Below, in pieces: positions 13,965 to 23,387 of a DNA stretch of 26,858 bases; the first letter of the stretch is position 1, and every line of letters begins with the position of its first letter. Origin of the DNA: JBBDIP01 sp040880305. Its GTDB lineage: Bacteria; Bacillota; Sulfobacillia; Fermentithermobacillales; Fermentithermobacillaceae. The position numbers were made by a program, and so were the translations under genes. The stretch lies in contig JBBDIP010000032.1 in the NCBI GenBank assembly GCA_040880305.1, positions 1-26,858 on the forward strand, in the 5' to 3' direction. Under the pieces are notes generated by a model. That model was not told where the DNA came from. It searched no databases and saw only the letters and a program-made list of their open reading frames with translations.

Positions 13965-16529
13965 ATGTTTAAGAAAATCCTTGCAGTTGCTCTAGCAGCT
14001 GCAATGATCTTCGGGCTGGCCAGCACGGCGTTCGCTTCTTCGTTCAGCGACACCACTGGCGTGGCCAATGAGAAGGCCGTCGTCAAGTTGGCCTCGCTCG
14101 CAATGCTCAATGGTTACCCGGATGGCACATTCAAGCCTCTCGGCAACATCACTCGTGCCGAGTTCGCGGCTGTTGTAGTCAGAGCTCTTGGCTACGAGTC
14201 AAGCGCCAAGTTGCTCACCACCACCCCTGCATTCAACGACTGTGCTGATGCTGAGTGGGCGTGGGGCTACATCAACGTGGCCACCAGCCAGGGTATCATC
14301 AAGGGTTACCCGGATGGGACCTTTGCACCGAACGCCAACGTTACCGTAGCCGAAGCTGTTACCATGTTGGTGCGGGCTCTTGGCTATGAGAACATGGCGA
14401 CCGGGGTTTGGCCCTCGGGCCACATCCTCATGGGCTCCCAGTTGGGAATGCTGCCCGACAACCTTCCTGGCGTTAACGTTTTCGCCACCAGGGGCATCGT
14501 GGCCCAGCTAGTCTCCAACGTCCTCGATGAGGTTATCATGAAGTGGGATCCCGAGGCTCTCGACGTTGTGCCTCTCACTGGCTCCCCCACTTTCGTGACC
14601 CGCAACGACGCAACCATGTACACCGGCTGGACGGTCAAGGCCGTCGATACCGATGACAACACAGTCACCGTCAGCAAGACCGACGAGGACGACACTGAGT
14701 GGGACGTGGCTGACGAGGTCGAGTTTGCAGGAGCCGCCACGCTCACCGCATTCAAGGGCCAGAAGGTTGACTTCTTCGTGAACGACGACGATGAGGTTAG
14801 CTATCTCGGCACCGTCGACACCAGCGGGATCAACGGCACTGTAACGGCCATTGACAAGGTCAACAAGACCATCACTGTCGGCGGCACCGTCTACACTGTC
14901 CGCGACAGCGCCACCACCTGGTACAACGGCACTGAGATCGTTGGAGACGCCGTTGCCAAGATCAAGAGCCTAGTTGACGCTGAAGTCACCCTGGTTCTCG
15001 ATTCAGCTGGCAAAGTTGTCTACATCGAGGCTATTGAGCTCAACAATGATGGCGTCATCTCCTCCAAGCAGACCACTTACGGTGCCTCAGGCACTGTCAA
15101 CCAGGTGGCCTTTGGCGGGGCGGCCATCTCTGTCGACGAGGATGCCACGTTCGTTCGCAACGGAACCAGCGCTGCGTGGGCGGATCTCAAGATCGGTGAC
15201 AGCGTGAAGTACGCTACCAACGCCACCGGCGAGATCACCTACATCGACGCTTTTGCGGCCACGATCAACGGTACCCTGCAGGAGAAGGTCGTCACGAACG
15301 ACCGCACCACGTTCAAACTCAACGACGTTGTGTACAGTGCGTACTACAACGAGGACGATGAGGAAGAGCAGTGCACGGATACCGACGCCGTGGTTCCTGG
15401 CCAGGCCGTCACTCTCACCCTCGACCGCGATGGGTATGTGACTGCGATCGAGCTGCAGCAGAGCACCAGCACCGCTGCGGTCACGCTCCAGTCCAAGTCC
15501 ACCAAGGTTGAAACGGATGGCGACCTCGTCAGAACGATCACCCTATCGGACGGCACTGTGGCTACCCTTGCGGTAGATGGCGTTGGTGGCCTGTCGCTGT
15601 CGATCACGAGAAACGACATGGTCTACGCCATCGACGCTACTGGCTTCACCGCCCTCCAGAGTGGTGACAGCCTGCTTATCACCTACACCTCGGGCAAAGC
15701 CACAGCCATCAAGGCGTTCGCCTCAGTGTCCGGCTATGTCTACAACGACGGCACTGATGTTTGGGTCACCGAGAACTCGGACGGCTCAGGCGACAAGTAC
15801 GCCATCGTTGATCCTCTTGCTAACTACTCGACTCTGCTTGTGAACGGAGTGCAGACGGTAGTTACCGGAGCCACGACCTACACCACCGGGGACGAGATCA
15901 AGATCTCTTCCTGGAAGGTTACCTCGACTGAGCAGTATCCGAACCTGGTCATGAGGCACTACGACAATACCGGGTTCTCCGTCAAGGGCATTCTGAGCGA
16001 TGGGAACGACACCGTCCTTATCGCTCACAAGGGAACACTTGGCACGCCGGATGTCTACGTTAAGTTGACGGACACCGCGGTTCTGAACCGGTCTGATGCC
16101 GCCATCGAGGATAGCGCCATCGCTATCGGCGACAAGGTCAAGTTCCACACCACCGTGGCCGTCCATGCTGGTACTCTCGCTGACCCGTACCAGGTAGTCT
16201 ACCTGAATGACAGCGTGGATACCACGAAGCCTGGCTTCAGCGATCCTCAGCCGGCTGCGGCCTGGGTCGTTGGAACTGGCGCGGTTGTGACCTTCGATGC
16301 GAAGGAAGATGTCCTTGTGTCCTTCAAGGTCTACAACTCGGTCGGTACTGAGGTTGACAGCGCCACGGCGGTCGAGAAGTCATCGGCAGCTGGACAGACA
16401 GTGACTTGGGACGGCCTCAAGAGTGACGGCACCGCGGCTCCGGCCGGCAGCTACACCATAGTCCTGACCTTCAAGGACTACGCCAGCAACGCCGCTGACC
16501 CGATCTCTGTGCTGGTTACCAAGCCGTAA
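13965..16529 (+). CDS. Large S-layer protein with SLH domains
   Basis: 854 residues. A signal peptide (MFKKILAVALAAAMIFGL ... AFAS, cleavage near 25) leads into two clear SLH domains at about 27-77 (MLNGYPDGTFKP ... ITRAEFA) and 88-142 (GIIKGYPDGTFAP ... VTVAEAV), and a degenerate third at about 145-190. SLH domains bind secondary cell-wall polymer. The rest, about 200-750, is a long acidic, Thr/Val/Asp-rich beta-structured array. The C-terminal ~100 residues (DTTKPGFSDP ... TWDGLKSDG ... YTIVLTFKDYA) resemble a FlgD-type Ig-like domain. Only a few cysteines occur. The strongest promoter in the window and a long leader suggest this is a major surface protein. A perfect hairpin terminates it. 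Confidence 0.92.
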   Translation: MFKKILAVALAAAMIFGLASTAFASSFSDTTGVANEKAVVKLASLAMLNGYPDGTFKPLGNITRAEFAAVVVRALGYESSAKLLTTTPAFNDCADAEWAWGYINVATSQGIIKGYPDGTFAPNANVTVAEAVTMLVRALGYENMATGVWPSGHILMGSQLGMLPDNLPGVNVFATRGIVAQLVSNVLDEVIMKWDPEALDVVPLTGSPTFVTRNDATMYTGWTVKAVDTDDNTVTVSKTDEDDTEWDVADEVEFAGAATLTAFKGQKVDFFVNDDDEVSYLGTVDTSGINGTVTAIDKVNKTITVGGTVYTVRDSATTWYNGTEIVGDAVAKIKSLVDAEVTLVLDSAGKVVYIEAIELNNDGVISSKQTTYGASGTVNQVAFGGAAISVDEDATFVRNGTSAAWADLKIGDSVKYATNATGEITYIDAFAATINGTLQEKVVTNDRTTFKLNDVVYSAYYNEDDEEEQCTDTDAVVPGQAVTLTLDRDGYVTAIELQQSTSTAAVTLQSKSTKVETDGDLVRTITLSDGTVATLAVDGVGGLSLSITRNDMVYAIDATGFTALQSGDSLLITYTSGKATAIKAFASVSGYVYNDGTDVWVTENSDGSGDKYAIVDPLANYSTLLVNGVQTVVTGATTYTTGDEIKISSWKVTSTEQYPNLVMRHYDNTGFSVKGILSDGNDTVLIAHKGTLGTPDVYVKLTDTAVLNRSDAAIEDSAIAIGDKVKFHTTVAVHAGTLADPYQVVYLNDSVDTTKPGFSDPQPAAAWVVGTGAVVTFDAKEDVLVSFKVYNSVGTEVDSATAVEKSSAAGQTVTWDGLKSDGTAAPAGSYTIVLTFKDYASNAADPISVLVTKP

Positions 16530-16560
16530 CTGACCTGAAAGGTAACGTGTAGTGTACACG

Positions 16561-16582
16561 GGGGCCGGCTCATGCCGGCCCC
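16561..16582 (+). terminator. Intrinsic terminator of the S-layer gene
   Basis: GGGGCCGGC (16561-16569), loop TCAT, GCCGGCCCC (16574-16582), followed by TCCTTGTTT. A perfect 9-bp GC stem 31 bases after the stop codon. Confidence 0.85.
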
Positions 16583-16653
16583 TCCTTGTTTCCGGATTGG
16601 CATTGGAACCGCTTCATGCGCGGTGCGTCGAAGCAAGGGGGGGAGACGAGTTG

Positions 16654-17502
16654 ATGCATTGGTTGAGCCTCTGGCGCGTGCGGTGGCTCGTAGCTTGTGT
16701 TCTGGCTATGTGCCTCGCGTTGCCGTTGGCGTGGCCTGCTGCGTCTGCTTCTCCGGAGGAGTCCCTTCCTGCGGGAGTCGCCGCCGTCCTTAGAGCGCGG
16801 GGAGTCATGAACGGCGATCCGGACGGGTCGTTTAGGTGGGACGAGCCGCTCTCGAGAGCGGAGGCGCTGAAAGTGGTCGTCGCCGTCGTTCGCAACGCGC
16901 CCGAGAGCCGGCGTGTCCAGATTGGCCTTCCTTTCGATGTACCGGCCGACGCGTGGTACGCTTCATATGTGAGATACGGCCTGGAAACGGGGCTGGTGAA
17001 GGGCTATGGTGACGGCTCCTTCAGGCCTCACGCACCCATATCGATGGCAGAATACGCTGTGCTTTACGCGCGCGTCGCGAGAAGCCTTGGCGAGTCCCCT
17101 CGTGAGACATCGGGCTTTGAAGGTCTGAAGCCATTGTGGGCTATTGGTGAGATCGGCGGATATCGTCCGCTCTGCGAGTGGCTAGCGATTGCAAGTGGAT
17201 CGTCAGTGGACCTTGGCTACGTCATCAGTCGCGCAGAGGCCGGGCTTCTGGCATACGAGGCTATGGCCGAGTTTGGGCTCCTATTTGACCTGGAGGGAAA
17301 AGTTGCCGCCTATGATGAGGACGCCGGGGTGATCATTCTATCGATTGGCGCTGGCCATTCGGTGAGAGTGGAAGTGACGGAATCATCCATAGTGATGGGC
17401 ATACATGGTGACGCTCTTTCCCCGGGAGACCTGAACGTGGATGATCCTGTGGGAGCAGTCCTGGATGCTGGTGGCGAAGCGGCGGTTGTCATAAGGAAGT
17501 AG
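16654..17502 (+). CDS. SLH-domain surface protein
   Basis: 282 residues from ATG 16654, preceded by GGGGGGGAGACGAG. Signal peptide: WRVRWLVACVLAMCLALPLAW, then ASASPEE near residue 35. Two SLH domains follow: about 42-90 (RARGVMNGDPDGSFRWDEP-LSRAEALK) and about 100-150 (GLVKGYGDGSFRPHAPISMAEYA); a weaker third runs to about 205. The last ~80 residues (LEGKVAAYDEDAGVIILSIG ... VEVTESSIV ... DLNVDDPVGAVLD) form a small beta domain. It probably anchors to the cell wall and may present or assist the protease encoded 18 bases downstream. A TTG at 16651 is an alternative start. Frame continuation upstream to 16552 is unlikely because it crosses the terminator. Confidence 0.88.
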   Translation: MHWLSLWRVRWLVACVLAMCLALPLAWPAASASPEESLPAGVAAVLRARGVMNGDPDGSFRWDEPLSRAEALKVVVAVVRNAPESRRVQIGLPFDVPADAWYASYVRYGLETGLVKGYGDGSFRPHAPISMAEYAVLYARVARSLGESPRETSGFEGLKPLWAIGEIGGYRPLCEWLAIASGSSVDLGYVISRAEAGLLAYEAMAEFGLLFDLEGKVAAYDEDAGVIILSIGAGHSVRVEVTESSIVMGIHGDALSPGDLNVDDPVGAVLDAGGEAAVVIRK

Positions 17503-17520
17503 ACGTGGGAGGGCCAAGGA

Positions 17521-20433
17521 ATGAGGAGGGCACGGACAGGGGTTCTGGTGATAGCGTTGTTCCTGTTGGTCTCGTGGGTGACTTGGCGAAGTGGAGCACA
17601 AGTCCCCAAAGATGGCCTGACAGGCGCGCTTTCAGCCGCGACGATGGGCTCGGCTTCGAGTTCCGACTGGGCCATCTCGGCTGAGGAGAGGAACTTTGAT
17701 TCCATGTCCGTGAAGGCCCTGACAGAGGGTGTGGGGGCGACGGGCGAAGGGCGCACTCTTGCGATCGTTGACACCGGAGTTGACGTTGCGGTCCCCGGGT
17801 TCCGCGATGCCGCCGGCCTTCTTCGAGTTCGCACGTGGCTCGACCTCACATCCGAGGGTGCGACGACTGTGACCGGTCCTATCCGCAGTGAGAACGGGCG
17901 ACTCGTTACTGATGAGGTCACGTTGGACATCTCCGCGTTGCGCAGCTTGAGTGGGACTTTCTACATCGGCGTTGTTCCGCCAAAGATAGGTGCAGTCGCT
18001 GGCGCAGAGTCCGCATATTTCGTGGTCTTCGACTCTTTTGCACGCGGTTCCTTCGAAAGCGTGTGTATCGATGTGAACGGGGACTCAAGTTTTGCCGGCG
18101 AGACGGTCCTGCGCCCCTTTAGCGAGAGCGGCAGTTTCACGCAGATCCCCGTTTCTCGTGACAAGAGCCTTACCGTCGTACTGGCGACCGTGAATATCGA
18201 CTCCGGCACTGCGGTTTTCGGGGCCGACCTGAACGGACACGGGACCATGCTCGCAGCACTCGCAGCTGGAGGAGGCCCCGGCGAGTTCAGAGGAGTCGCT
18301 CCAGGCGCCAGCCTCATGGCGATAAAGGTGCTGGCCGGTGACGGCAAGGGAGCCTGGCGCGACGTGGCTGTCGGTGTGGAGACAGCCATTCGAGAGGGCG
18401 CTGATGTTGTCTTGGTAGGCTCTACACCGGATGACCCGGCCGATGACTCACAATGGCTTCGGGTTGAGAGACTGGCCGAGGAAAACGGAGTTCCTATCAT
18501 CCTTCCTGCAGGCAACATGGGGCCGGGAGCGGCAACCATAACGATCGCCAAGTCCGCGCCAGCGACGATTGTCGCGGGCGGGTTCGTTCCCGGTGAAGAC
18601 GGGACCGTCGATGCGTGGTATCCGTTGTCGTCGGCGGGGCCGGACAGGAACGGGAATCTTGGCGTGGACGTACTGGGGCCAGCCAAAGCTTCTGCTCCGA
18701 TGGCTGGGTACCACACGCGCGTTCAGTTTGGCGACGTAGAAGGCACCTCGGTTGCTGCTGCGTACGTAGCGGGAGGGGCAGTCCTACTGGAGGATGCCGC
18801 CGAAGTGCGTTCAGGGAGCCCGGACGGCCTCAGGATCTGCCTTGCGCTGAGGGAAGGCGCGTCGCATGTCCCGGGGGCCCTTCCGGTAGAAGAGGGATTC
18901 GGGATGGTTGACCTTGGGCTTGCATGGGACCTGTTCCGCCAAGGCATCCAGCCCGCCGGCTTCCAGTTGGCCCGCAAGTGGGACGGGTCAGTAACCCGGG
19001 GTGGGCTGTTCCTCTCAGGCACGTCTCTTGGGGCAGCACCTTTGTGGATAGACAATTACGGAGCGGAATCCGTAACCGTGGACCTGTCGACCTCTGCCTC
19101 GTGGCTCTGGCCGCAGGCGACCTACATAAACGCAGACGCGGCTTCTCAGCGCATGACTTGGCTATACGGCGAGCCGCAGATAGGTCCCGGGCTGTACTCC
19201 GCGCAGCTGCTGGCGGATGATCCCTATACGCCTGGGGTTGACGGACGCATGCCGGTCACGGCCATAGTCCCGCACGTCCTCGATAGGGAGACCCCGGGAT
19301 CATCAAGGATCCGGTTTGGTATGCCGAGGACAAATCGGGTTTCGAGGCAGTTTTTTGAGGTCCCTGAGAGCGCAGAAGCGATGAAGATCACCCTCTACCT
19401 TGAGGGTAGGGGAATCTTTACCCTGTATAACCCTGACGGGCAGGCTGCCTACAGGTCGGCGACCTCCAAGACTTCCTCAATCGATGTCGGGCTGCCACGG
19501 CCCGGGCTTTGGCAACTCACCCTCATGCCTGACCTTACTCAGGCGACGAAGGGTGACTCGGCTGCGGGTGTCGAGATCGCTTTTCTGGGTGTGGTCGTGA
19601 GTTCGGATGGGATCAGCCAGGGCGCTGAGCGGTACCGGATCATCCATGACCCGACCGAGAGCGTCAAGTCTTCCTCTGTCCGGGATACGCCATCCAGCGT
19701 TTGGCGCTACCGGCGCAGCGGCCTTTTGCAAGTTCAATCCACCACAACGTTGAGCTATCCCCTGGTGTCTGACGGGACCCTAGCGCTGTCTCTCAGGCTC
19801 GGGACGGTTACCGGACCTACACTCAAGGGCTACCTGTACCAGTTCTCACAAGATTCTCACCGCTGGATTGAGGTCGCGTCCTGTTCTACAGATGACGGGA
19901 GTGCAGGTTCGATCTTTTACCCCACACCCCGGGCGGGCAAGTACGTGGCCTACATCGAGGCGTATGGCAGCGGAACGGCCGTCTACGGAGAGATCGATGC
20001 CCTGCTCGTTCCCGCTCTCACGACGGCTGAATTCGCGGCTAGCGAAAGAGGGTCATCGGAGCCGGTAAGCGGGTCCGGCCGCAGACCAATTCAGGAAGCG
20101 CTCAGTGTGCCTGTTGCGGATGTGAACTCGTCGAGGTACATATTCATCGAATCCAAGACAAAACCCCGGCTTGCGGGCATAATCGAGAGGCCGGAGGGGC
20201 AGAACTCGGAGACGCCCCTCGTTCAAGTGATGGGAAGCGCCTTGCCCGGCCCAGGAATCCGGACGGTTAGGGTTTCGACTCCGGATGGCCGATACGGGCT
20301 TGACCTAGTGATTACAGTTGGTACCACAAGCTACCAGACGAATGGGGGCCGCGTCACTGGCATTATTGATTCAAGCCTTCCCGTGTACCACATGACGCCT
20401 GCGCGAGACGAGTTCGTCGTAGACGCTCCCTGA
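17521..20433 (+). CDS. Exported subtilisin-like (S8) serine protease with long C-terminal part
   Basis: 970 residues. An N-terminal hydrophobic segment (VLVIALFLLVSWVTW, about 8-22) is a signal or anchor. The S8 catalytic set is complete: Asp84 in AIVDTGVDV, His240 in LNGHGTMLA, oxyanion Asn332 in PAGNMGPG and Ser410 in EGTSVAAAYVAGG. Asp and His are about 155 residues apart, much more than in subtilisin, because a beta-rich insert (about 100-235) lies between them, a layout seen in some TPP-II-like and pyrolysin-type proteases. Beyond about 450 comes a ~500-residue beta-rich region without a recognised domain, perhaps for substrate or cell-surface binding. The gene follows the SLH protein by 18 bases and precedes a second protease, so it belongs to a surface-protein maturation or scavenging operon. 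Confidence 0.92.
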   Translation: MRRARTGVLVIALFLLVSWVTWRSGAQVPKDGLTGALSAATMGSASSSDWAISAEERNFDSMSVKALTEGVGATGEGRTLAIVDTGVDVAVPGFRDAAGLLRVRTWLDLTSEGATTVTGPIRSENGRLVTDEVTLDISALRSLSGTFYIGVVPPKIGAVAGAESAYFVVFDSFARGSFESVCIDVNGDSSFAGETVLRPFSESGSFTQIPVSRDKSLTVVLATVNIDSGTAVFGADLNGHGTMLAALAAGGGPGEFRGVAPGASLMAIKVLAGDGKGAWRDVAVGVETAIREGADVVLVGSTPDDPADDSQWLRVERLAEENGVPIILPAGNMGPGAATITIAKSAPATIVAGGFVPGEDGTVDAWYPLSSAGPDRNGNLGVDVLGPAKASAPMAGYHTRVQFGDVEGTSVAAAYVAGGAVLLEDAAEVRSGSPDGLRICLALREGASHVPGALPVEEGFGMVDLGLAWDLFRQGIQPAGFQLARKWDGSVTRGGLFLSGTSLGAAPLWIDNYGAESVTVDLSTSASWLWPQATYINADAASQRMTWLYGEPQIGPGLYSAQLLADDPYTPGVDGRMPVTAIVPHVLDRETPGSSRIRFGMPRTNRVSRQFFEVPESAEAMKITLYLEGRGIFTLYNPDGQAAYRSATSKTSSIDVGLPRPGLWQLTLMPDLTQATKGDSAAGVEIAFLGVVVSSDGISQGAERYRIIHDPTESVKSSSVRDTPSSVWRYRRSGLLQVQSTTTLSYPLVSDGTLALSLRLGTVTGPTLKGYLYQFSQDSHRWIEVASCSTDDGSAGSIFYPTPRAGKYVAYIEAYGSGTAVYGEIDALLVPALTTAEFAASERGSSEPVSGSGRRPIQEALSVPVADVNSSRYIFIESKTKPRLAGIIERPEGQNSETPLVQVMGSALPGPGIRTVRVSTPDGRYGLDLVITVGTTSYQTNGGRVTGIIDSSLPVYHMTPARDEFVVDAP

Positions 20434-20491
20434 TTCCTCACTACCGATCCACCTACCTATTCGACTAAGTTTGAGAGAAGGGGTCTCCGCG

Positions 20492-21937
20492 ATGAAGAAC
20501 CGTTCGAGGTCTTTCCGCCTATGTATCCTGGCCATCGTCATATTGTTCTCTTTTACGGCAGTTCCTGCTCCATCTGAGGCTGCTCCGAACAATCCGCCGG
20601 CTGCTGGGACTGTTACCATGGAGATTCCTCAGGAGGAACTCAAGTTGCTCCAGACGCTCCGTGGCGTAGAGGAGCTCGTCCTGCGATACCACAACAAGGA
20701 AGTCTCCGCGAGACAGCTGTACGAAGGAGCGCTCAAGGGTCTTCTTGAGAGTTTGAACGATCCATACTCTCAGTATCTAAACGAGGAGCAGTTGAAGAGC
20801 CTGAATACATCTCTGGATGCGGAGTACGGGGGGATTGGGATCACCATTGAGCTGATCGGCGGGAACATTACTGTCGTCAGCACCTTCCCGGGATCACCTG
20901 CCGAGAGGGCGGGCATCAAGGCGGGTGACGTCATTGTCAACGCTGAAGGACGGGATCTGGTTGGCAAGGTGCCGCAGGATGCCTCCCTGGTAATCCGTGG
21001 CGAGCCGGGGACCACTGTGAGTCTCACACTGCGCCGCCCTCCGGCCAATAAGACCTTCACATTTCTCGTCAAGAGGGAGCAGATCACTCAGCCGACCGTC
21101 TCGTGGAAGGACCTCGGCGACGGGATCTACTACATTCAAATAGCCCAGTTTGCCGCGCAAACGGCGAGAGATTTCCCGGTCTTGATGGATTTCCTGAGGT
21201 CGAAGGGATTACAAGGACTCGTTCTGGACCTAAGGAACAACCCCGGAGGGCTTCTTGACAGCTGCATGGCTGTGGCTGACGAGCTCGTTCCGCAGGGCTC
21301 GGTAGTCGAGCTGCGGCTTCGGACCGAGAAGCAGGTGCTGGAAAGTTCCGGCGCAGGGCCAGTCGTTCCCACGGTGGCCCTGGTCAATCAGGGAACAGCC
21401 AGCGCAGCCGAGATACTGGCTGGGGCGATAAGAGACAGAGGCGTAGGTGTGCTGGTGGGGGAACGGACTTTCGGTAAAGCCTGTGTGCAGAGCATCGTCC
21501 CAATCGGCGGGGGATTCGGTGGAATCCGGATGACGATCGCGGACTACTACACGCCCGCCGGCGTGAACCTTGCCGGGACTGGGCTCCAGCCTGACGTGAA
21601 GGTCGTCCCGACGGCAGTCGAGCCTCCCGCCAAGATTACCTACAAGCGACCGCTTGTGCGCGGGCTGGTAGGCCTTGACGTGTTGGCGCTACAGGACGCG
21701 CTGAACTACACCGGGCGAAACGCCGGTGAACCAGACGGGGTCCTCGGTCCCATGACGTGGGCGGCACTTGAGCAGTTCTGCGAAGACGAGGGTGTAAACT
21801 TGGGCAATGCCGCTGAGTCGGCTATCGTCGACGCGATAGACGCCGCGGTGACGGAGAAATCTCATAGCGCTCCCGACGAAGTGTTGGCCAGGGGCAAGCA
21901 GGCCCTCGAGACCAGGTTGGCGACGGGTAATTGGTAA
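20492..21937 (+). CDS. C-terminal processing protease (S41A, CtpA/CtpB type) with peptidoglycan-binding domain
   Basis: 481 residues from ATG 20492, with AGAGAAGGGG upstream; a TTG at 20471 would add seven. Signal peptide LCILAIVILFSFTAVPAPSEA (about 10-30). N-terminal helical region (about 45-110), PDZ domain (about 112-195: GGIGITIE ... VVSTFPGSPAERAGIKAGDVI), then the S41 core with LDLRNNPGG (about 245-253), nucleophile Ser304 in GTASAAEI and general-base Lys329 in ERTFGKA, 25 residues apart as in the family. The C-terminus holds a PG_binding_1-like domain (about 394-430: LDVLALQDAL ... PDGVLGPMTWAAL). In Bacillus such proteases cut sporulation or envelope proteins outside the membrane. 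A gap of 58 bases separates it from the S8 protease gene. Confidence 0.95.
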   Translation: MKNRSRSFRLCILAIVILFSFTAVPAPSEAAPNNPPAAGTVTMEIPQEELKLLQTLRGVEELVLRYHNKEVSARQLYEGALKGLLESLNDPYSQYLNEEQLKSLNTSLDAEYGGIGITIELIGGNITVVSTFPGSPAERAGIKAGDVIVNAEGRDLVGKVPQDASLVIRGEPGTTVSLTLRRPPANKTFTFLVKREQITQPTVSWKDLGDGIYYIQIAQFAAQTARDFPVLMDFLRSKGLQGLVLDLRNNPGGLLDSCMAVADELVPQGSVVELRLRTEKQVLESSGAGPVVPTVALVNQGTASAAEILAGAIRDRGVGVLVGERTFGKACVQSIVPIGGGFGGIRMTIADYYTPAGVNLAGTGLQPDVKVVPTAVEPPAKITYKRPLVRGLVGLDVLALQDALNYTGRNAGEPDGVLGPMTWAALEQFCEDEGVNLGNAAESAIVDAIDAAVTEKSHSAPDEVLARGKQALETRLATGNW

Positions 21938-21965
21938 GGACCACCGGGATAGGGTAGCCGACAAC

Positions 21966-21981
21966 CTCCTCCAAGGAGGAG
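21966..21981. terminator. Palindrome after the S41 protease gene
   Basis: CTCCTCC-AA-GGAGGAG is a 16-base palindrome 28 bases after the stop. No T-run follows; it could fold as a short hairpin and act as a weak end of the surface-protein operon. Confidence 0.35.
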
Positions 21982-22055
21982 CGACAGCGTTTCTAGGGGA
22001 AGAGATCCGGTAAGCAAGGTAATGATGTTCTGGCCACCAGAGAGGATAAAAAAGT

Positions 22056-22466
22056 ATGAGCAGGAGCCCGGTCTTTGGCACGGGAAATGGTCTCCCCACC
22101 TCCCTCATCCGCCTCCGCGTCTCCCAACAAGACGTGCACTACGGCGGCGGGGTAGTGGCGGGGGCCAAGATGATGGGGTTCTTTGGCGACGTGGCCACCG
22201 AACTCAGCATCCTCTATGACGGGGATGAGGGCCTTATGGCCGCATATGACCTCATAGAGTTCAAGCAGCCGGTCCACGCCGGCGATTTCCTGGAAATACG
22301 CGGCCGCATCACTGAGGTGGGCAGGCGATCCAGGAAGGTCGAGATGGAGGCCTACAAGGTAATCGAGGGCGACTGGGAGCACGGTTCGAGCAAGGCATCG
22401 CTCCTGGCCGAGCCCATTCTTGTAGCCAGAGCACACGGCACCGTCGTGGCGCCCAAATCCAAGTAG
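22056..22466 (+). CDS. kal: 3-aminobutyryl-CoA ammonia-lyase
   Basis: 136 residues, usual length. A hot-dog-fold enzyme that removes ammonia from L-3-aminobutyryl-CoA to give crotonyl-CoA in lysine fermentation. The family stretch RVSQQDVHYGGGVVAGAKMM and the following FFGDVATELS (about 30-50) hold the catalytic acid residues; YDLIEFKQPVHAGDFLEIRG (about 64-83) is the second conserved block. The call is strengthened by kce 84 bases downstream. The related beta-alanyl-CoA ammonia-lyase shares the fold, but kce next to it favours the lysine pathway. Ribosome site AGAGAGGA is about 10 bases before ATG 22056. Confidence 0.92.
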   Translation: MSRSPVFGTGNGLPTSLIRLRVSQQDVHYGGGVVAGAKMMGFFGDVATELSILYDGDEGLMAAYDLIEFKQPVHAGDFLEIRGRITEVGRRSRKVEMEAYKVIEGDWEHGSSKASLLAEPILVARAHGTVVAPKSK

Positions 22467-22550
22467 AGGAGTTACTGCCCCCGCAGTCGAAGTCCCAATT
22501 ACTGCCAAGCAAAGTGTCCTGATGATAGTGCCCCCGAGAGGAGTTAGGCA

Positions 22551-23372
22551 ATGGATCCCCTCGTAATCACAGTGGCTCCGGTCGGAGCCGAGGTTACTCG
22601 CGCCAACACTCCTTACATCCCGCTAACGCCACAAGAGATCGCCGACGAGTGCTACCGCGCTTGGAATGATGGCGCGTCGGTGGCCCATATCCACGCGCGC
22701 GATCGCGACGGCAACTCGACGCAGGACCCGGGCGTGTACCGCGAGATAATCGACCTGGTGAAGGCCAGGACCGACATGATTGTGCAGGTCTCCACCGGCG
22801 GGGCGGTCGGCATGACCGTGGAGGAGCGGGTCGGCCCGGTATCTCTCAAGCCTGAGATGGCTACACTTACTTGCGGGACAGTAAACTTCGGCGACGGCAT
22901 CTTTGTGAACTCCCTGGAAGACATGGAGATGTTCGCGAAGGCTATCCGCGAGAACGGCGTTGTGCCTGAGTTCGAGATCTTCGATGCGGGGATGGTCGAG
23001 AACGCCAGGAGACTCGCGCTGAAAAAGCTAACCGATCTGCCCGGACACTTCGATTTTGTTATGGGTGTACCCGGGGGGATCTCGGGGGATCGGCGGAACC
23101 TCATGCACCTCGTCTCACTCCTGCCCCAAGACGGGTCCACATGGACGGTGGCCGGGATCGGCCGCAGCGAGTTGCCCCTCGGAGCGATGGCGGTTATCCT
23201 GGGCGGGAACGTTAGAGTGGGCTTTGAGGACAACATCTTCTACTCGCGCGGCGTCCTCGCCAAGTCCAACGCCGAGCTCGTTGCGAGAATGGCGAGGCTG
23301 GCTAGCGAAATGGGCCGGCCCGTGGCGAAACCGAGTGAGGCAAGAAAGATCCTCCGCCTGGAGGGCAGGTAA
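22551..23372 (+). CDS. kce: 3-keto-5-aminohexanoate cleavage enzyme
   Basis: 273 residues of the BKACE family (DUF849), a zinc TIM barrel that condenses acetyl-CoA with 3-keto-5-aminohexanoate to give acetoacetate and 3-aminobutyryl-CoA. Zinc ligands His46 and His48 (VAHIHARD) sit at the numbers known from the characterised enzyme, with Glu226 and Asp227 in GFEDNIF. The conserved Glu14 (PVGAEVT) and QVSTGGAVGMTVEER (about 79-93) are also present. Its product is the substrate of Kal, encoded just upstream. The dehydrogenase Kdd, which makes its substrate, is not in the window. Ribosome site GAGAGGAG precedes ATG 22551. Confidence 0.96.
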   Translation: MDPLVITVAPVGAEVTRANTPYIPLTPQEIADECYRAWNDGASVAHIHARDRDGNSTQDPGVYREIIDLVKARTDMIVQVSTGGAVGMTVEERVGPVSLKPEMATLTCGTVNFGDGIFVNSLEDMEMFAKAIRENGVVPEFEIFDAGMVENARRLALKKLTDLPGHFDFVMGVPGGISGDRRNLMHLVSLLPQDGSTWTVAGIGRSELPLGAMAVILGGNVRVGFEDNIFYSRGVLAKSNAELVARMARLASEMGRPVAKPSEARKILRLEGR

Positions 23373-23387
23373 GAAAGGAGCACCTAA

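Noticed and set aside
13664..13995. Small genes in the S-layer leader
   Set aside because: The two frames overlap the stems of the leader, lack ribosome sites, and run into or overlap the S-layer start.
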